Assembly: GCA_007026445.1 (NCBI GenBank) | Contig: VDMD01000089.1 | Location: 1-64,000, forward strand | Length of the DNA: 64,000 bases | DNA from: Schizophyllum amplum | Lineage: Eukaryota > Basidiomycota > Agaricomycetes > Agaricales > Schizophyllaceae | Direction: 5' to 3' | Part shown: piece by piece, positions 8,360 through 21,011 of the stretch | Layout of the letters: each line of letters starts with the position of its first letter | How positions within the stretch are numbered: the stretch's first letter is position 1 | Made by a program: the position numbers and the translations under genes | Notes under the pieces: generated by a model | Database searches by the model: none | Told to the model about the DNA's origin: nothing | What the model saw: only the letters and a program-made list of their open reading frames with translations

Positions 8360-10360
8360 GCATACCTTTTCGTCGCGCGCAGCAGCGCTTTGCGCCGCCC
8401 TCCGCGCTCACAGGACCTCCCCAGACTCTCCGAAGTTGTCGTCCCCGCCTCCCCCAGCCCATTGCATTCATCCGCTAGAGTTCCCGCGCATATATTTGGC
8501 CAAATAGACTCGATCTCGCATTGCTTTGGCCTCGGAACGTCGTAAGAGCGACTTCCGCTTGGAATGGCAGAGTGGGGAATTTGGGTCGTGCCGGCGAGGT
8601 CTTAGAGGTGGCGAGGGTGCGAGGGGCAGTAGCGAGGGCGAGGTCGTAGGCGAGAGCGCAAAGTCATGGTGGTACACAGTGGCGAGGGTGTCATTACGTT
8701 CGAAATGTAGGCGAGTGTCGGGGAATGCACGGGGCCTGGAGGGTGGTATGGGAGCTTGAGTGCGAGGATAAGCGAGCTAGGAGCGAGTTAGAGAGGATGC
8801 GGTGCAGAGGATAGACCAGGGATAGACTCACCTCGATATCCATGCGCTCGCCGCCGTGCGGATGAACCTGACGGCGTTGACGGCGGACAATGGACGGGTC
8901 CGTGTTCGGATCGTCAAAATCGTCCTGAGCGGGAAGTTCCTGCTCCCCAAAGCCCCGCGCGCGGGCACCGCCGGTCTTTTGTTTTGGGCTAGTGTCGTAA
9001 AGACTGCGTCGTCATTGTTCCCGGCGCTTTTGCCTTGCTCGACAAGCCGTCGGGAACACTGCCCGATGGGTGAGTACTCAACAGGGTTGCAGACGGCACG
9101 GGAAAGCCAAGGGCGTCAGGAGCGACGCGGCGAGTGAGAAGTCCACTGCGAGAGTTGCGTGCGGACTCGACGTCGCTGGCTCCCTTACGTCGTCTCGCGC
9201 GGCGAGCGCAGAGCGCAGCAAAACTTACAATACTTATGAATGTATGTACGGGAGGCTGTCGACGACGACCTTGACTTGGACGCGCGAGATGACCGAAAGA
9301 CTGGTGTGGGAAGGAGTGTGTCAGGCGATGATGAGATACAATGGAAACGCCGCTGGGAAGGCAGCGGCGACATGAAAGACACACGGAAGAGACGGCGAAC
9401 CATGCGCGAGGAAGAATCACGCGGCGGTGCGGTGATCGGACCGACTCGCCGTTTGCTCTCCTCCCCAACTCCTCCCGCGCCGTGGCCCGACATGTTCGTC
9501 TCCCGCCCATCGTCTCTTCCCCGCCAACATCATCGATGTCTTTGTTGCAATCGGCAACGCCCTTCCTTAATATTATAAAGCGCTTTCGCGAGCGGATCGA
9601 CCGCAACACTCAACGACATGCCGGGTGGCGCGCAACGGACCTTCCGGACGGCCCCCGGCTTCGTTCTGCTGCCGTGGATGGGTCATCCACGCTCACCTCG
9701 CATTATACACTATGAGTGAGTGCGCTTCGTGAATGAGAATGAGCAAGATCACCTGCGTCCTTTATCAAGAATGTCGAGGGCTTATGTGTGCCATCTCATG
9801 ATCCTTTGATCGGTAAGCTGATACCCAACCAATACCCAACTTCAAACCTTCTCCTGCTCAAGATGTGTTCAAATAATGCTCAGCTGTTGACTCCCTCTGT
9901 CCGGTAGGTTATTTTGCCCCTCGGACCCGCGCTCTGCCGTGAAGAAGGGCAATTTGGATATGCTCCCTGAGTCAGCATCCCTCATCATGAGTCACCATCC
10001 CTCCTCCTCCCTCATCCCTTCACCAGCGCTGACTATCCTTGCTGACCACACCGCGTTTATAGAATCAACAACCGAGATCTATCCGAAGATGGACATAATG
10101 GCGCGCCACCCTGCGCCGTGCCTGCGCCTACCACGCGCGCTCGCAATAGCGCTATTCCCCAACGCGGGAAATACACTTATTATTTGCATCTTCCAACGAA
10201 ATACGGTGCGTTTCGTGCTCATTCTTCGTATCTAGATGCTGACAAATCACATGATATTGCTTATGCGAGTTGCATGAGTGAATTGCGCGGTGAATTTGAC
10301 CCCGCAGGGCTTACTTGTTGCACAGGGCCCTCTCGCGCGTTGAGCCCCCCTATGTAGCGC
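8360..10360 (+). repeat. Old dispersed ~2 kb segment, copy A
   Basis: Collinear, same-orientation matches to 62080-63985 recur along its length. Examples are the stretches near 8750 and 62470 sharing GCTTGAGTGCGAGGAT, near 9418 and 62957 sharing ATCACGCGGCGGTGCGGT, and near 10140 and 63765. Between matches the two copies are heavily diverged and differ by indels. No intact coding frame is shared, so it is probably an old transposon or segmental duplicate. Confidence 0.7.
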
Positions 10361-11810
10361 TCCGAATTCTGCGGTTCCGATCACTTTCGGAGATATTATC
10401 TGTCATGTCCAAAGCACAGAACGTTCGGTAAGCAAGCCTGGCAGCGGTGGCGTCGGGAAAGAAGCAGGGATTAACGAAGAGCGGATCCTCCGCATTGCAG
10501 CAGCCAAGGTTTATTTGGATGCGTAATGTGCGGGGTTGAAGGCCAAAGCCCCTGAGTTGGAAAGATGTATATGAGACTCCCTCATTCACTCATCTCTTCC
10601 ATTTCCAGATGCCATTATTTGCCCATCGCATCCTCGGCACCATCCCCTCCCTCAATATTCTTACTCCCCTAGCACTACCTTCTCCTGGCTCACACTCGAT
10701 GTCGCACCATCGGACGTGCGTGCTCGAGGTGTGCATTCACAATCCGTTGAGCTTTCTAACTGCGGCTTTCTAGATTTCTCACCGCTTTCCTTCTAAAATA
10801 TAATACCATGCCAGTCCCTTTCGCCTTTGCCCATTTGCTTTACTGATGACTTCTTCTCTTCACAGCCATTGTGTCTCACTCAAAAACGCCTTCGTGGTGA
10901 GTGCACTCATCTACTTGCATCCGACCTTCTGCTAATGAGAGTTAACTTCGCTACTACCTCAAGCTACTCGAGTCCGAAGTCGTGCACCGGTAAGTGGCTT
11001 CACTGTTCTCAAATCTGACACATTGCAGCCCGTCGGTTGCATGATGTCGATGCGACGACCGCGACCTCGGTCCTCGGTGCGGTCCTCCTAACTCACAAAG
11101 TGAGCATCAGCCTGTCTAGTGTCGCCTTGTATTGCCAACGTCTGCGATGGTAATCAAGGACTGACGCTCTTGAAGATGAGTGCCCTCATCGTTGTCGTCG
11201 TCATTGAAACATGCAGCACCGACGTCAATGCCGCCGCCGACTCATATTTATGGAGTGTCATTCATGATACAAGGTGCGTGCTCGATGTGCACTACAACAA
11301 CCTCGACGTTGACATTCGCCTCCCGAGCACCTCAACGACCCCGCCGCAAACATCACCGACCACGCTCACGACGCGCCCCTCGTCCTCAAGCACAACCACG
11401 GCGCATATCCCGTCGCCGAGCACGGCAAGGACAACAATGACGTCGTGAATGCACAGCTGCCAATTTCGCCTCCAGACCGCTGTCAAACGCGGAGCCGGCG
11501 ATCTTGGACCACTGACTTTTCTCTCAACGTGATCGTCGTGGTCGTCGTTGGCATGCGCGACAAGCTCACCGTCCAGCTCATGGTAAACATCATCGTTCAT
11601 GGGGCACAACCAGCGGATTTCCACATCGAACCCTAGCAGCGACGCCCCAGAATTGCACCGTCAGCATTCCAGATGCCTTATGTGAGACGCCGGAGCCGCC
11701 GGAGTGAGCTGAGCTTGCGCGGCCACCTGCCCGCTCAATACCGCGCTGACACCATGTTCACGACCTAACATACCGGATCCCCTCATCAGTGACGACCTCC
11801 CCCCGATCGC
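10361..11810. other. Intergenic, with decayed spliced coding pieces
   Basis: Short plus-strand stretches look exon-like and are bounded by consensus splice sites, for example donors near 10984 and 11100 and an acceptor near 11029. A stretch near 11330-11630 has balanced composition. I could not join them into an open gene and recognise no product. Confidence 0.3.
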
Positions 11811-12200
11811 AGGAGGGCGCCGGGCCTGCGGGGAGTATATGCGAGGTAAGCATCCCCTTGTCTGTTTACACCCCTTGCCCCCATCTCGAAATGTTGACCA
11901 AGGCGGTGTACTGACCCTTTATTAGATGACCTGAATGACCCTACTTCCGTCCCAAGCCGACGGAGGCGTGCATGTGATTGCCCTGCAGAACTTCATTTTG
12001 AAGGTACGCTTTTGCCCCCGCCCCCTCATCCGTTGTATACGCCCCCACCCCGCCCTTGCCTCTGAGATTCAGGTCTTCATCAATTACCATCTAGACAACT
12101 GACCTGCAAACCCAACAGCTGCTGGAGGCGTGCGTGCCACGGCCTGGAAGGGAGAACATATCCCTGAAGGTAAGCCCCACCCCCTTGCCTGGTCACTGCA
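11811..12200 (+). repeat. Paralogous segment, copy A
   Basis: Short exon-like units separated by C-rich introns. ATGCGAGGTAAGCATCCCC near 11848 parallels ATGCGAGGCAAGTGCCCCC near 42535, and both are followed by a TAG-A(T/C)GACCT unit and a GGAGGCGTGC-like unit. The two segments are diverged copies of one exon-intron array; product unknown. Confidence 0.5.
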
Positions 12201-14900
12201 TCGCTGACCGCTGTGTCCCTCATGTAGGATGCTTTGTTCATAGACATAAGTGAGTATGGGCGAGGGCTACCATTTCGCGGTTCTGGGGCGACGAGAGGAT
12301 GGCGTGAGGGAGGATGAGAGAGGGAAGGGGGAGGGAGAGAGAAGATGAATAGACGATATTCTAATTCATACCCACCACGCCCCCTTCCCGCCTGTCCAAG
12401 CCGAGAGCGTACCGCGCTGAGTACTCATTGCGCTGGGCACTCGCGCTGACACTCTCGGCGTCCCTCCCCCCCTCCTTTGTGTACCCTCCCTCTAAGACTG
12501 CCTGCCCCTTTGTTCCTTTTTCCCGCCGCTCCGTTGCTCCATCACCCTTTGTATAGTAAGCTGCCTATCTGGTACCTACCGAACTCACCCCTCCTTTGCC
12601 TCCCCTTAGCCCCTAGTCTCCAGTACCCTCCCTTCCTCTACGGCGAAGGTGCCCCGGCCCCCGGACTCCCTAGTAGCGTGGTCAAGCCTCTAGCTGTTCG
12701 TCGGCGGCTGCAACATAGGGCGACCGATAGAATCACCCTGTTGTCATCTGTGACCACGTCCATCCCCTCCTACCTGATCAAGTACGAGCTTACCAAGTCC
12801 CCCACCATATTAGACACACCAATGTAGTAGATCAGCAATGACATTTGTCGCTGTAACACGAACAGACAGACGCGCGCACCCAAGACGCGTGCGTCTCGAA
12901 CCTCGACTTGTGCGTACACGCCCTCGCCTGCCCCCCTCCTATCGTCCCCGCGCCCTCCCGTCCCATCGTCCCCTCGCCCTCCCGTCCCGTCGTCCCCTCG
13001 CCTCTCGCCCGCCCCCCCCCATATTATACTCTACACGATCACGGCTCCAGCTCCGTGTGAAAGGGTATCGTCGGCGTTGGTGGCTCCTTCTCCCTCGGCT
13101 CTGCCTTCTCCCAGCGCTCGTTCGGCGAGCAGAACCGTTTTGCCCTCCGATGCCAAGCACCCTCTCAATGCCTTCGCTTTCGCCTCCTTCGCCCTCTCGC
13201 TGTCCCCTCTCGTCCTCTTCAGCATCTGCTCTCGCTCAGCCCTCGCCTCGCGCAGCAGACACCACAAATGCCTCCATTCGCCTCAGGCCTCGCCAGGCAC
13301 TTCCGTGCCCGATGCGCTCGTAGCTGACGCCCCCTTCGCCCTTGCCCTTCGCCCTTCAGACCTCGACACCGGTCTCCGACACCCTGTTTGAGTGCCGAAG
13401 TGCGACACCACAATAGACTGGTAGCCTCTCCCCTCAGCGGGTGCCCTCTCGCCTTCGCCGCCCGGTAGCGGACCTTGTCCAAGGCGGCGTCGACTCAGCG
13501 CTCCTCGCCGCGCTACCCCTCCTCTTCCGCTCGCAGCTGGCTGGGCCGCCCTGTCCGCCGACTCCGTTTCGTCGTGCTTAGGCTGCGTGTAGGGCGGGTG
13601 CGACAAGACATTTAGTCGTTATGGTCCGGCAGATCGAGCAGCTTGTGTTTGGCAAGGAGTACGGTGGGCTGTGGCGAACACGGGGCTACAAGCGGCACGT
13701 CGCAGATGACGAGTCGTAGGTGCGGGGATGGTGTTAAGGCGACGGGACGTCGCGGAGCTGGATGTATCTGTCAGCGACGACGGGACTGATGGCGCGATGT
13801 CAGTGACATGCAGGCGATGATGCGTGAACGGTGCGTACGGTCCAGCTTGGGGAGCGCAGCCCGCTGAGCGAACTAGTCGAAGAGTTCCCCGTGCGATGCT
13901 GCTCTTGAGGCGCGGCCATCCAAACGTGTGGGTGAGGCTGGCGGCGGGGATATGGGCATCGTCTTCGCCGCGTCGGCGCAACAGCCAGGAGGCAGGATAC
14001 GCGTGGGGTTGCAGATTCGTCGTCGTCGACATGCGACTGCGCACCTGAGGCTCCTCAGTGAAGGGTTGGAGCGCCACACCCGCGGGCGTACTTGGCGCGG
14101 CCTAGTACGCAGACCTACAGATGGATAAGAACAAGCTCGTACGTGACGGCAATGCAACGCACCTCAAAACACACCTTCGTCAAATTCTGGACCCTCTTCT
14201 CTCGGACCTGGTCGAGCGAAGGATCGAGTGTCTCATTTACGGACGACGCGGAAGGCATGGCCGCATCATGCACGTTCACCCGGGCTCCCACTCGTCCGCG
14301 GCTTCGAGCCGTCGTTCATGCTGGCCCGCGAGCTCCTGCTGCCTTGTTCGGCGTCGCCGCACCCACCGGGTAAAGTACGAACAGCGTCCGCAACGTGGTG
14401 ACGTGTCTTCCCAAGGTTCTCCGGCGACTGCAACCTGCGCGCGGACGTTGTGTGTTGATCAGTGAAACTGCAGCTTCGGCGCACTGATTTATTTGCTGGT
14501 TTCGTTAGCCTGCTGCGTTGGTCAGCATTATGTAGGCGGTCGAAAGCGCGGCGCGCACGCACCTGCAGAGGTTGCAGTATAATCTGCCGATCACCGTGAC
14601 CGTGGGCGCGATGGACGGGCCAGTACAGCGAGCTCAATCGCGATGCGATACCGACACCGCTGCCGGTGATGACGCTCCCGCCGCTCTCACTGCCATTGCA
14701 GAAGACGCACATAGCGGTGGCGTACAGCCTTCCGCCCACGCATCATGGTGTACGCGAGCGCGCGGGGCACGAGAGCAAAGGAAGCTGAGCGCGGCAACCT
14801 CGAGTATGTGTGATTCTTGTGACGATGGCGGCTGGAGAACACAATGGACAAAATTCTCAGTGGGGGCTTGAGGGGCGACGAGAGAGCTTACTGCTTGAAC
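12201..14900. other. Pyrimidine-rich and GC-rich non-coding stretch
   Basis: 12460-13320 is C/T-rich with a 24 bp tandem (about 2.7 copies from 12941 to about 13012, unit ATCGTCCCC-CGCCCTCCCGTCCC type). 13320-14900 has only short biased frames on both strands. Nothing recognisable as a gene. Confidence 0.4.
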
Positions 14901-15104
14901 GACGACGACGATGCAGCTGCTCTAGCGACATGCTCGAGTGTCACCGCGTCGAACACCTCTATATTATAAGTCATTGAACTACGGCGCGCAGGACATAGCG
15001 CACGTACCTGTGTAGGACGATGCAGGTCCATCAAGATTGAGGCACATTTTCTTCAAATGTCGTCCTCGTGCTAGTCGAGTCGGAGGCAAGCGCTACTAGT
15101 GGAG

Positions 15105-16620
15105 TCGTCCTCTAGCTGCCCGTTCGTCGGGGTGGCTCGCGCCGACCTGTCGGGGTCCTCGGCGGCGCTCTCTCTCCTCTGCGCGACAGTCGAGTCTCCT
15201 GCCTCCTCGCCCCCTCGCCCCCTCGCGTCGGCCGTCGTCGATGTCCTCTCTTCCTCACGTCCTCTGCTCTCGTGAATCCTGACAGTGTCCTCTCGCCCTT
15301 CATCCTCTCATCCTCTCGTCCTCGTGTCGACCGTTAGCGTCAACACTCAACTGCGTCCTCGCGTTGTTGTCGTGCTATTCGGCCTCTCGCCGGCCGTCTT
15401 AGCGCCAGTCGAGCCGTTGTGGCGATTTGAGCCGGTCGACTAGTCATGTCCTCGCGCTCGGTGTCCTTCGGAGTCAACCCCGAGCGTTGTCCTCTCAAGC
15501 ATCAACCTCGAGTGAGGATGACGACGAGCGTCGTCCTCGAGCTGGGGGGAGCCGCTAAAAAAGGGTGGCGGCCTCTCGTCGTCCTCGGCGTTCACTAGTT
15601 GAGCATCGTCCTCCAAAGCGTTGTCCTCGGCGGTGTCCTCGTCTTCCGCTCGTCAGCCTTGTTGTCCTCACAGTCGACCGCTCGCCGCCCTCTCGACATC
15701 GCGTTATTCTCGGGGGCATCCTCGTTGTTCTGATTGTCCACGCGCTAGTGAAGCCTCTCATCCCTCTCGTCGCCCGCTCGAGTCGATTCCCGTCACCCTC
15801 GAGTCAACATCCCGAAGGCGGCCTCTCCTATCAGCGACCTCGCGTCGTCCTCCCGTCGTCCTTCCCATCGTCCGCCTCGCCTCCCTCCCCACACCAGCCG
15901 ATTTGCCTCTGCGTGTTCCTTTTGCCCCATGTCGTTCTCGCATCGAATCGTCCTCGTGTGTCCTATATGAAGCGCCGTCCCTCGCCAGCTCAGTGGGAGC
16001 TGAGGCAGCCTTGGCTGCGTTCACGACGTACACATCCTCCAAGCCGGGGGTGCTCGCACCGCTATTTTGATCTGGGCGGGCGTGGCATCGAAGAGGCGGC
16101 CTCTCGTCACGCCAGTGAACACGGTGAGGAAAGAGGGTAGGGAGTCGACCTCGCGCTAGGAAAGGGGAGCCAAAGAGTCGTCCTCTCGCCGCGCTAGGAA
16201 GAAAATGGCCTGTCGCTGTCCGTCCTCGACTGCTGATTGAGTCCTCTCGATAGTGTCATCTTGTCGTCCTCAGGCAACTCGAGTTGTCCTCGCGCCGCCC
16301 TCGTGATATGAAGGAAAAAGGAGGAGGTGGGTCGTCCTCTCGCTGCGTCGGCGCGTCCTCAGGTTCACGCTGCTCAACTTTGTGCTGTGAAGCGGGACGC
16401 AGAGAGGCGGCTTCCTGCCTTCCCCCCTCCCTCTCACTGTCCTCTCGTGGACCTCTCGTCGCCCTCTCGTCCTCTCGTCAGCCTCGTTGGCATCCACTCA
16501 TTGACCTCTCCGAGGCGCTTGTCGAGCGTCCTCTCGACGGCGTCCTCCGAGCCTTCCTCTCGTCAGGGCCCCTCCCGTCGACGGTCGTCCTGGACTGCCT
16601 CGCGCTAAGAAGGGGGAACC
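15105..16620. repeat. Degenerate TCCTCTCGTC-rich repeat region
   Basis: CCTCTCGTC and TCGTCCTC words recur throughout at irregular spacing. They are interrupted three times by a GCGCTAGGAA-AGGGG-like word (near 15555, 16154 and 16189, with a relative near 16604). It looks like an old minisatellite whose phase has been lost. Long frames through it are repeat artefacts. Confidence 0.55.
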
Positions 16621-19600
16621 TCACGATAAGTCTCCAGACGAGTCATAGAGGAACATCGGGATGTGCGTACAACGGCAGCTGTCCCACTTTTTCGCGTCTA
16701 CTTAGCGCGTGGTGCGCATGCCTCCAGCGGATCCATGCCGTCGCTTACATCAACTATAAACGTGCTGTCAGACGCTGGTCAGACGTCTGCGGCGAGGGAA
16801 CTCATCAACTCACCTGAAAATTTTACGATATATTCCTCATGCGAACGCGCGCGCCGCTGGATATTCTCGCTGCATGATATACAGTGATGGGCTGCCGCGC
16901 CTTCTGCACAGGCGTGGTTGAACACGCCATGAGGGGCAAAGTCTCTACAGACACGTTAGCGTGTGGACAAAATGACGTTGCGGGACAATGCGGAGGACGC
17001 GCTGCTCATGTTGAGGACGACGCCGCGAGTTCCCAGTGCAATGAGAACTCAGAGCGGGCCGCCCTCAACGTGGCAAGTAGTGGGTTGGAACAAAGGCGAG
17101 GGCGTACCTGAAGATGTTGGTACGGACGTGCTTGCGCACGCCTCTGGCGGTCGGAGAGCTTCAAGCTTGCAGAGGGTGTCCACATCACGATTCATTTGAA
17201 GGGAAAGTTGGAAGTATGTTAAGATCTCCTTGCAGGACATCGGAGCGTGCGTCTTGGACGATTGTCAGGCAAGGTGTACTGGGGTTCACGTTAACGCGTG
17301 CTTGCTGCGAGAAGAGGTACGAGCAACGCACCTGAGCGTGACTCGTACGATGCGGCCCACTGCGCGTCCGCGTCCACTAGCATTGCTGATCGCGTCAACG
17401 TCCCCTCAGTAACCACGAGGGAATTCGGTGAAAGGGGCTTTACAAGCTTTCCATTCCCAGCCCTGTGTGCCGCCTGGACGAGGCCAGCTGTACGGACGAT
17501 GAGCAAGAAGCACCTCAGCGTGCATGTTAGGATTAGGCATCCCCATTGTCACCGCGCTGCGGCCGATCGACAAACGAGCGCATCTTCACTAGAGTACGAA
17601 CGATGGACAGAGTGAACACGCTATCATATGGAGAATGACGAACGGGGGAAGGGCAACCGGAGAAACACCAAGCTGGGACATATGGGGACAGGACAAACGG
17701 GGAAGGCTGGATGGAGAAAGACGAAAGGGGAACTGCTCAAACTCTAGAAGACTAGATTTACTGACCTTTCTTGGACCTTTCATTCACTCACAATTCAATC
17801 GCGCAATCTTCGCATTGCCCACCGCAATTCAATGTCAGAAATTAACATACATATGTATATACGGAGGAAAAGAATGATGATGAAGGTCTAACAGCATAAA
17901 ATTAGGCAAGAGAAGGGAGCATTTAGTGGTACGTGTAGCGGCCGAGCTCTCCTCCCTCACGGAGCGTGCTCAGCTCGAGGCATCGCGTCTCCACATGCGC
18001 GATTGCATGCAGCAGCGCGCCGTGCTACTCCACGAGCGTACGTGGTTTGTCTGTCGCGTACCCGTCACTTGGCACAAACTCGGCGCATCGCGAGGCTCGA
18101 GGGACCACCCTGTCCCTGCTTCGCGGATCAGCTCCAGACGACCACCTCAGTCCCCGTCATCGCACCCCTGTTCCCAATCCTGTATGTCTGCTGCCCGTCG
18201 CTCAAACCGAAGCCGCGGAAATGCTGGCGCTTCTGCTACTCACGCAGGAACGGCGAGTCCCGTATCATGGGATGCTGCCCTGCCACCGAGCGCGGGTGGT
18301 GGGCGGGGCGGAGCCGCAAGCGGTCGTTGGTGATGCTGGGTTGGTCGTACCGGTCGTCGTTGTAGCATAGCCTTCGGCGTCCTCGAACACCTCCCATAGA
18401 CGAACGCAACTGCTCCCGCTCCTGCATCAATTGCCGCGCACGTTGACAGGTTGCTGGTAAGGGCGACGGGAAGTAATGACTTGTATGGCGGCAAAAAAAC
18501 GTATGATCTGGCGATGAGCTGTGCGATGTGGGCAGAGAGCGGCGGGAGGGTAAGTGGGAGAATATCGAGGTCGCGCGGGGGTAATTGCCCTTGTGCGTGC
18601 TGGTGCAGAAACCGGTGCTGGAGGTGGGCGGCGTAGGGTAGGGGGAGGGGGGCTCAGGTGGCGGGCTTCTGTGACCGGGGCTCTGCTGCGGACATGGACG
18701 TTGAGGAGTCCGCTGACGATGACGGGGCGCGTTTTTAAGTTGGAGACGCGTGGGCATGCGAAGACGCCGATGGCTGCGCTCGTGCGCACGGAAACCGGAG
18801 ACTTGCGGCGGGACCGGGGAGGCGGAGGAGACGCGGCACGGCGTGCGCCTCCGACAAGCGCGCTGGAGTAAGGAACCGGGAGCACGGACACCGCTGCTGG
18901 CTGGGGCGTACGCGCAATCTCGGTTTGCTAGGTGTGTGACTCTATCTTGAACAAGTAAGCTGCGAACTGTAAGCTGATGAGGCTATCACAGTGAATAGAG
19001 CACGCACGGATACGGTGCCGGCAGCCAGAATCACGATGGTGTCGATGGGGCCCACACAGGCTGGTCCACCCGCCTCTTCCCCTGCCCCGATGGCATGTTG
19101 ATGCAAGAGCTGCGAGTTGCTCTTGTGTCGCCTATATGGCGGGAGTGGGCAGCTCGGATGCTTCGAGCGCAGCGGGAGGATAACATGTTAGATGGACCGC
19201 ACGGGATAGGCCAGGAGCGATGGCGGCCGCGAACATCGTCGTGCGCAGAGGATGAGCCCCAGTGAGAAGTGTCCTACCCAGAAAGATCCCACGATACCTG
19301 GTGCTATCCAGCGATCGATGATATGCTGAGGTAGCCAGGGATCGTGTCAGACTATGACTTTCATTGCAGAAAACTATCGCGTCAGACATTTGATAGCATA
19401 GGATACGTTGTGATTGCCTCAAGTATGTTTCTACATATCCGATGCTACCTACACCTACCGAATGCCTCGCGACGTCATCGGGCTCGCTGGGTGCCCATAA
19501 CCACGGTCTCCCACCTATCCCTCCGAGCTCACTGTGCTCCCCGGCGCGTATGTAACAAGGTAGCCTGTCGTGAGGGTCAGCTGAGCAAGGGAGACTACAT

Positions 19601-20559
19601 TGCGCAACGTACCGTAAAGCAGCGCCGTGCAGATTTTCGGCGGCGTGTGGCATGCCTACCTGCACGAGCGTGCAAGCGCAGCGCCGTTCTATGTAGGCCG
19701 TTGCTGCGAGAAGACATCAGCCATGTATGGTCGTCCTAGCTCGCTAACGTACGAGCATGCGCATGAACACGAATAACGCGTTGCCATGAGCGTGCGCTCG
19801 CCTGCCAATCCAGGATGGCGCAGCCGCTCGGAGTTGTGCGCGTGCCTTCCGTATGCGGGAGACCGCCCAGAACCTGGATATATGCGCTCTCGTTGCGCTC
19901 GTGAGAGGCTGTAGAATATCGTTCAGTATGCTTGACCGAGGCATAGTTGAGTACACGCGCCTTGCGCGTCTCGGAGCCCAGGCCCTCCTACGTGGCGCAG
20001 CGTGCACATGACAGCGCGTATGGCCAGCAAGGGGGACACCGGTGACCGCATCGTCAGTCGGCTGCTCGTCGACCTTCATGTAGGCTGCAGGACCGACGGA
20101 ACGGGGAGGCGCAGCGGACAAGACGACTGCGAACATGGTGGGGAAAGACAAGAGGCGAACGAGGGGCGAAAGGGACGCGTCGTCTTGGATCGTGTCGCCG
20201 TCAGGTGGTCGTATGACGCACGGGCCAGGGAGAAGACTTCATGAAGAAAATGAAAGAAGTCGTCGACGAGGCAGCTAGGCAGCCGACCAAGACAGACGAA
20301 AGCAAAATGTCAAGTTTTCGATGGAAACTTTGACAGTTGACGACATTCGAAGTCGTGATCAAGGACGCAAGGAAGGAATTTCAACCATACGAGAAACGTT
20401 GAGTACTTTGTGGTAGCTCTGTATAGTTGTGGGTAGCAAGAGATAGCGTGGGATATTTCTGGATAGGGCACTTCTCACTGGGGATGAGCGCGCAAGAACA
20501 AGGGCCTGCGAATAAAGTTCCCATAAATGCTCGAATATCCTGGACCGTGGGAACTTCAG
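16621..20559. other. Intergenic with a coiled-coil-like exon remnant
   Basis: Apart from a helical plus-strand exon-like stretch near 17937-18045 (Leu/Glu/Arg heptad character, GTACGT donor behind it) and weak minus-strand frames at 18236-18757, I see no gene. The remainder has short frames with skewed composition. Confidence 0.35.
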
Positions 20560-21011
20560 CACTTTTGTCTGCTGCCCCCGCGACCGCTTCGCGTCTCCCG
20601 CACTTTCACGTAAAGCTACGGCTTCGGAAAAAAACACAGACCCTTATGCAGCCGGTCTCTTGCAGATTGTCTAAATTTTAAGCTACTCCTATGCGCACGG
20701 GCACGAGGGTTGGCTCTCTGGCGAGGTGCCCTAATAGAGCCAAACACCCCTGTCGAATATTACGCTATATGGAAAGAGCCCCTGTGCTTGGATCAAAAGT
20801 TCTTCTGCCCCGCAGTGCAACGCACATTGACGCTAAAATCTCAATTTCTTCGCGAGCGTCTCGGGAGTCCTCGAAAGATGCAGAATCTTTTCTTTCAGGC
20901 CGAAAAACGCACTTCCGGGGCCGTGGCTGGCGGAAATGTAAAGTCACGTGATCAGACAAAAGTGCTGAATCTTGACCATGTAAAACGATCCCTGACAAGC
21001 AGGTCTCGTAA
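20560..21011 (+). repeat. Dispersed repeat, copy A
   Basis: Matches 30880-31320 in order: CTTTCAC and CGGAAAAAAAC blocks, an AAATTTTAA block and a shared right end, CCTGACAAGCAGGTCTCGTA, at 20991-21010. The right end stops one base before the TAG stop codon of the minus-strand gene at 21012. Confidence 0.65.
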
